NCBI GenBank assembly: GCA_007134805.1
Contig: SLKB01000298.1
Coordinates: forward strand, 1-16,258
DNA length: 16,258 bases
Reading direction: 5' to 3'
Source of the DNA: Paracoccaceae bacterium
GTDB taxonomy: Bacteria > Pseudomonadota > Alphaproteobacteria > Rhodobacterales > Rhodobacteraceae
This document shows, piece by piece, positions 15,164 to 16,258 of this stretch. How positions within the stretch are numbered: the first letter of the stretch is position 1; each line of letters opens with the position of its first letter. The translations under genes and the position numbers were made by a program. The notes below the pieces were generated by a model, which was not told the origin of the DNA, ran no database searches, and saw only the letters and a list, made by a program, of their open reading frames with translations.

Positions 15164-15550
15164 ATGAGCAGCTACAGCTACGACGACCAGAATGTCTTCG
15201 CCAGGATCCTGCGCGGCGAGATCCCCTGCAAGCGCGTGCTCGAGACCGAGCACACGCTCGCCTTCAGCGACATCGCCCCCAAGGCCCCGCATCATGTGCT
15301 GGTGATCCCGAAAGGCCCCTACGTCTGCTACGACCATTTCGCGCAAGCCGCCTCCGAGCCCGAGATCGTGGATTTCACCCGCACGCTCGGCCGGCTGTGC
15401 ACCGAGCTTGGGGTGGCCCCGGGCGATGGCGGGGCAGGCTACCGGCTGATCGCGAATGCGGGGTCCGACGGGGTGCAGGAGGTCCCGCACCTGCATGTCC
15501 ATCTTCTGGCGGGGCGCAATATCGGCCCGATGGTCATGATGCGCCCTTGA
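15164..15550 (+). CDS. HIT-family nucleotide-binding protein (HinT-like)
   Basis: A 128-residue histidine-triad protein. The motif HLHVHLL (His109, His111, His113) with the preceding SDGVQEVP is the HinT/PKCI pattern; the middle His111 is the expected nucleophile in hydrolysis of adenosine phosphoramidates. DIAPKAPHHVLVIPK in the first half is equally typical. Length is slightly above the usual 110-120 residues. GAAGGA (15149-15154) is nine bases before ATG 15164, and a CATAAG hexamer (15143-15148) may be a -10 box. The stop codon overlaps the -35 box of the following tRNA promoter. Confidence 0.94.
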   Translation: MSSYSYDDQNVFARILRGEIPCKRVLETEHTLAFSDIAPKAPHHVLVIPKGPYVCYDHFAQAASEPEIVDFTRTLGRLCTELGVAPGDGGAGYRLIANAGSDGVQEVPHLHVHLLAGRNIGPMVMMRP

Positions 15551-15574
15551 CGAGACTCGGCCACGTGGCATAAG
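15547..15574 (+). promoter_or_regulatory. Promoter of tRNA-Cys
   Basis: TTGACG (15547-15552, five of six matches) and CATAAG (15569-15574, four of six) are 16 bases apart, placing the transcript start around 15581, six bases before the tRNA. The -35 box contains the HIT gene's TGA stop. Confidence 0.62.
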
Positions 15575-15586
15575 CACGCGCTCAGA

Positions 15587-15660
15587 GGCGAGTTGGCGGA
15601 GTGGTTACGCAGCGGATTGCAAATCCGTGTACACCGGTTCGATTCCGGTACTCGCCTCCA
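15587..15660 (+). tRNA. tRNA-Cys, anticodon GCA
   Basis: A full cloverleaf is visible: acceptor GGCGAGT (15587-15593) with ACTCGCC (15650-15656), a 3-bp D stem GCG/CGC (15596-15598 with 15608-15610), the anticodon stem GCGGA/TCCGT around loop TTGCAAA with anticodon GCA at 15619-15621, and the T arm ACCGG-TTCGATT-CCGGT. The discriminator base is U73 (15657), the main identity element of cysteine tRNAs, and CCA (15658-15660) is encoded in the gene. Confidence 0.98.
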
Positions 15661-15694
15661 GTTCTTCACCCCGTGACAAAGCCTGTCAGCTGCC

Positions 15695-15728
15695 GCGCCC
15701 TGCGCGGCCGCGCGGCGGGCGCTTTTTT
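15695..15728 (+). terminator. Probable terminator of tRNA-Cys
   Basis: GCGCCC (15695-15700) pairs with GGGCGC (15717-15722); a small internal loop leads to CGCG/CGCG (15703-15706 with 15711-15714) closed by GCCG. Six Ts follow directly (15723-15728). The T-tract is also the start of the first 29-bp repeat. Confidence 0.7.
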
Positions 15729-15750
15729 CACTGTGCGAAATCATTTTTCA
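15722..15750 (+). repeat. 29-bp AT-rich direct repeat, unit 1
   Basis: Matches unit 2 (15785-15813) at 25 of 29 positions. It begins CTTTTTTCAC and ends TTTTTCA. Inside is an imperfect dyad TTTCAC-TGT-GCGAAA (one broken pair). Its T-run doubles as the tail of the tRNA-Cys terminator. Confidence 0.75.
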
Positions 15751-15784
15751 GAATCCGCCGCTGTGCGCAGTGCTCCGTGGTGGC

Positions 15785-15813
15785 CTTTTTTCACTCTGTG
15801 AAATGCTTTTTCA
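15785..15813 (+). repeat. 29-bp AT-rich direct repeat, unit 2
   Basis: Second unit, starting exactly 63 bp after the first. Here the internal dyad is perfect: TTTCAC-TCT-GTGAAA (15788-15802). No good terminator stem precedes this copy, so its T-run is not explained by termination. Dyad plus phased spacing resembles a pair of repressor or regulator sites; which gene would be controlled is unclear. Confidence 0.75.
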
Positions 15814-15873
15814 TTTTCGCAGGCGCTGCAACCGGCCTGATGACAGGTCCGGTTCACTGGCGCTGCCACATGT

Positions 15874-15962
15874 CCCGCCCCTGCGCCACGCAGGGGCGAG
15901 CGCCCGCGAGGCGTGCCAGCGGCACCCCGAGCGGGCGCTTCCCACCGGCCGGGCGCAAGGCT
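15874..15962 (-). repeat. Structured intergenic repeat, copy 2
   Basis: Reverse-strand copy of the element at 8654-8734. Outer stem AGCGCCCGC/GCGGGCGCT (15899-15907 with 15931-15939), inner hairpin GGCGTGCC/GGCACCCC (15910-15917 with 15921-15928) with loop AGC, and separate hairpin GCCCCTGCG/CGCAGGGGC (15877-15885 with 15889-15897). Relative to copy 1, one outer-stem pair changes G-C to C-G and the inner hairpin closing pair changes T-A to C-G, both keeping pairing. It starts 12 bp after the stop of the minus-strand gene, in that gene's direction, like copy 1 behind ndk. Confidence 0.75.
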
Positions 15963-15973
15963 CGAAAAGCGTT

Positions 15974-16258
15974 CTAGATCAGCATGATCCGCGCCATGCC
16001 AGTCTCGGCGACATAGTTGCAGCGCACTTCGATCTGCGCGCCATCCCGGCTGACCCGCAGCATCACATCCTGCGCGGGCGCGCCCTCCGATGTCGTGACC
16101 GCGCGCGAGCCTGCAACCCCCATGACCTGCAAGCCCCGCTCGCGGCCCGCCGCGATACAGGCCTGCTCGGCGCCCTCGGACATGGTGCCCGTGGCGCCGA
16201 AATCGCCGAAAGTGTCGACTTCCTGCGAGGGCGCTGTCGGCGCGGGAGCGGGTGCGGG
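15974..16258 (-). CDS. Secreted or envelope hypothetical protein (5' truncated)
   Basis: The frame is open to the window end, so only the last 94 residues are seen. They begin with a proline/alanine-rich segment (PAPAPAPTAPSQE), a typical linker behind a signal peptide, then a compact domain: EQACIAAGRERGLQVMGV, a central strand region DVMLRVSRDGAQIEVRCNY and a hydrophobic end ARIMLI. Two cysteines (in EQACIAA and VRCNY) could form a disulfide, which fits an exported protein. I have seen this pattern in small uncharacterised Rhodobacteraceae exported proteins, but no function is known. An ATG at 16183 is internal to the frame and not a likely start. Confidence 0.7.
   Translation of the reverse strand, partial: PAPAPAPTAPSQEVDTFGDFGATGTMSEGAEQACIAAGRERGLQVMGVAGSRAVTTSEGAPAQDVMLRVSRDGAQIEVRCNYVAETGMARIMLI

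Larger units (their letters stand above)
15661..15973. other. Gene-free intergenic stretch behind tRNA-Cys
   Basis: About 310 bp with no convincing gene. It holds, in order, the tRNA terminator, two copies of an AT-rich 29-bp repeat separated by GC-rich DNA, and structured repeat copy 2. Open frames in it cross the tRNA or the hairpins and show no ribosome site or family resemblance. The runs of T and A in 15722-15820 stand out from the GC-rich surroundings. No integrase and no duplicated tRNA end were found, so an integrated element is not supported. Confidence 0.7.

Noticed and set aside
15785..15813. Iron-responsive TGA-N9-TCA box within the reverse strand of the repeats
   Set aside because: Unit 2 fits the pattern but unit 1 does not, and six fixed bases are too few to be informative. 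No iron gene is adjacent.
15587..15973. Phage or island integration at tRNA-Cys
   Set aside because: No integrase, no repeated tRNA 3' end and no foreign gene is visible downstream in the window.
15601..15977. Short plus-strand frames across tRNA-Cys and the intergenic repeats
   Set aside because: They begin inside or at the tRNA, or cross the hairpins, and lack a ribosome site and any conserved sequence.
1..16258. CRISPR array, insertion sequence or toxin-antitoxin pair
   Set aside because: No regularly spaced repeats, transposase motifs or paired small genes were found on either strand.

Overview
The window is a dense, GC-rich stretch of bacterial chromosome. Crotonyl-CoA carboxylase/reductase of exactly 430 residues, a short PlsB-like acyltransferase, a geranylgeranyl-reductase-family flavoprotein, an alphaproteobacterial-type LexA box (GAAC-N7-GAAC) and many small Rhodobacter-type conserved proteins all point to an alphaproteobacterium of the Rhodobacterales (Rhodobacteraceae). 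The assignment rests on recognising families, not on a search. No phage, transposase, integrase or CRISPR gene is present.

Layout. (1) 1-2453, plus strand: 3' part of a zinc-ribbon membrane-anchored protein, a PfkB-type sugar kinase and D-aminoacyl-tRNA deacylase (dtd), tightly packed. (2) 4575-2462, minus strand: an I78-type inhibitor lipoprotein, a Tas-like aldo/keto reductase and a HAD phosphatase whose start overlaps the reductase stop by one base. This run converges on dtd across an 8-bp gap. (3) 4668-6656, plus: an ImuA-like RecA-fold protein behind a promoter carrying a LexA box, then a geranylgeranyl-reductase-family FAD enzyme. (4) 6699-8597, plus: rimO and ndk. (5) 8598-8809: a repeat-rich intergenic stretch. 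(6) 8810-11672, plus: a glycerol-3-phosphate acyltransferase-like protein and ccr, closed by a strong bidirectional terminator. (7) 11854-13624, plus: a 60-residue conserved small protein and a RecD/Dda-like helicase. (8) 13689-15550, plus: an aldehyde dehydrogenase and a HIT-family protein. (9) 15587-15660: tRNA-Cys(GCA) with its own promoter and a probable terminator. (10) 15661-15973: about 310 bp without a convincing gene, holding two imperfect copies of a 29-bp AT-rich repeat and a structured element. (11) 15974-16258, minus: the 3' end of a secreted or envelope protein running off the window.

Most genes are housekeeping functions: translation quality control (dtd), ribosomal protein modification (rimO), nucleotide balance (ndk), phospholipid entry (PlsB-like) and C2 assimilation through the ethylmalonyl-CoA pathway (ccr). 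The unexpected content is mainly non-coding. Two intergenic copies of one roughly 80-90-bp element, 7 kb apart and inverted (8654-8734 and 15874-15962), can be aligned. Their stems differ by compensatory base changes while internal mismatches are kept, which suggests selection on folded structure. The second signal is a SOS-type promoter for the orphan imuA-like gene, in which -10 box, LexA box and start codon overlap so closely that a leaderless, SOS-controlled mRNA is likely. The third is the pair of operator-like repeats behind tRNA-Cys, spaced 63 bp apart, about six helical turns.
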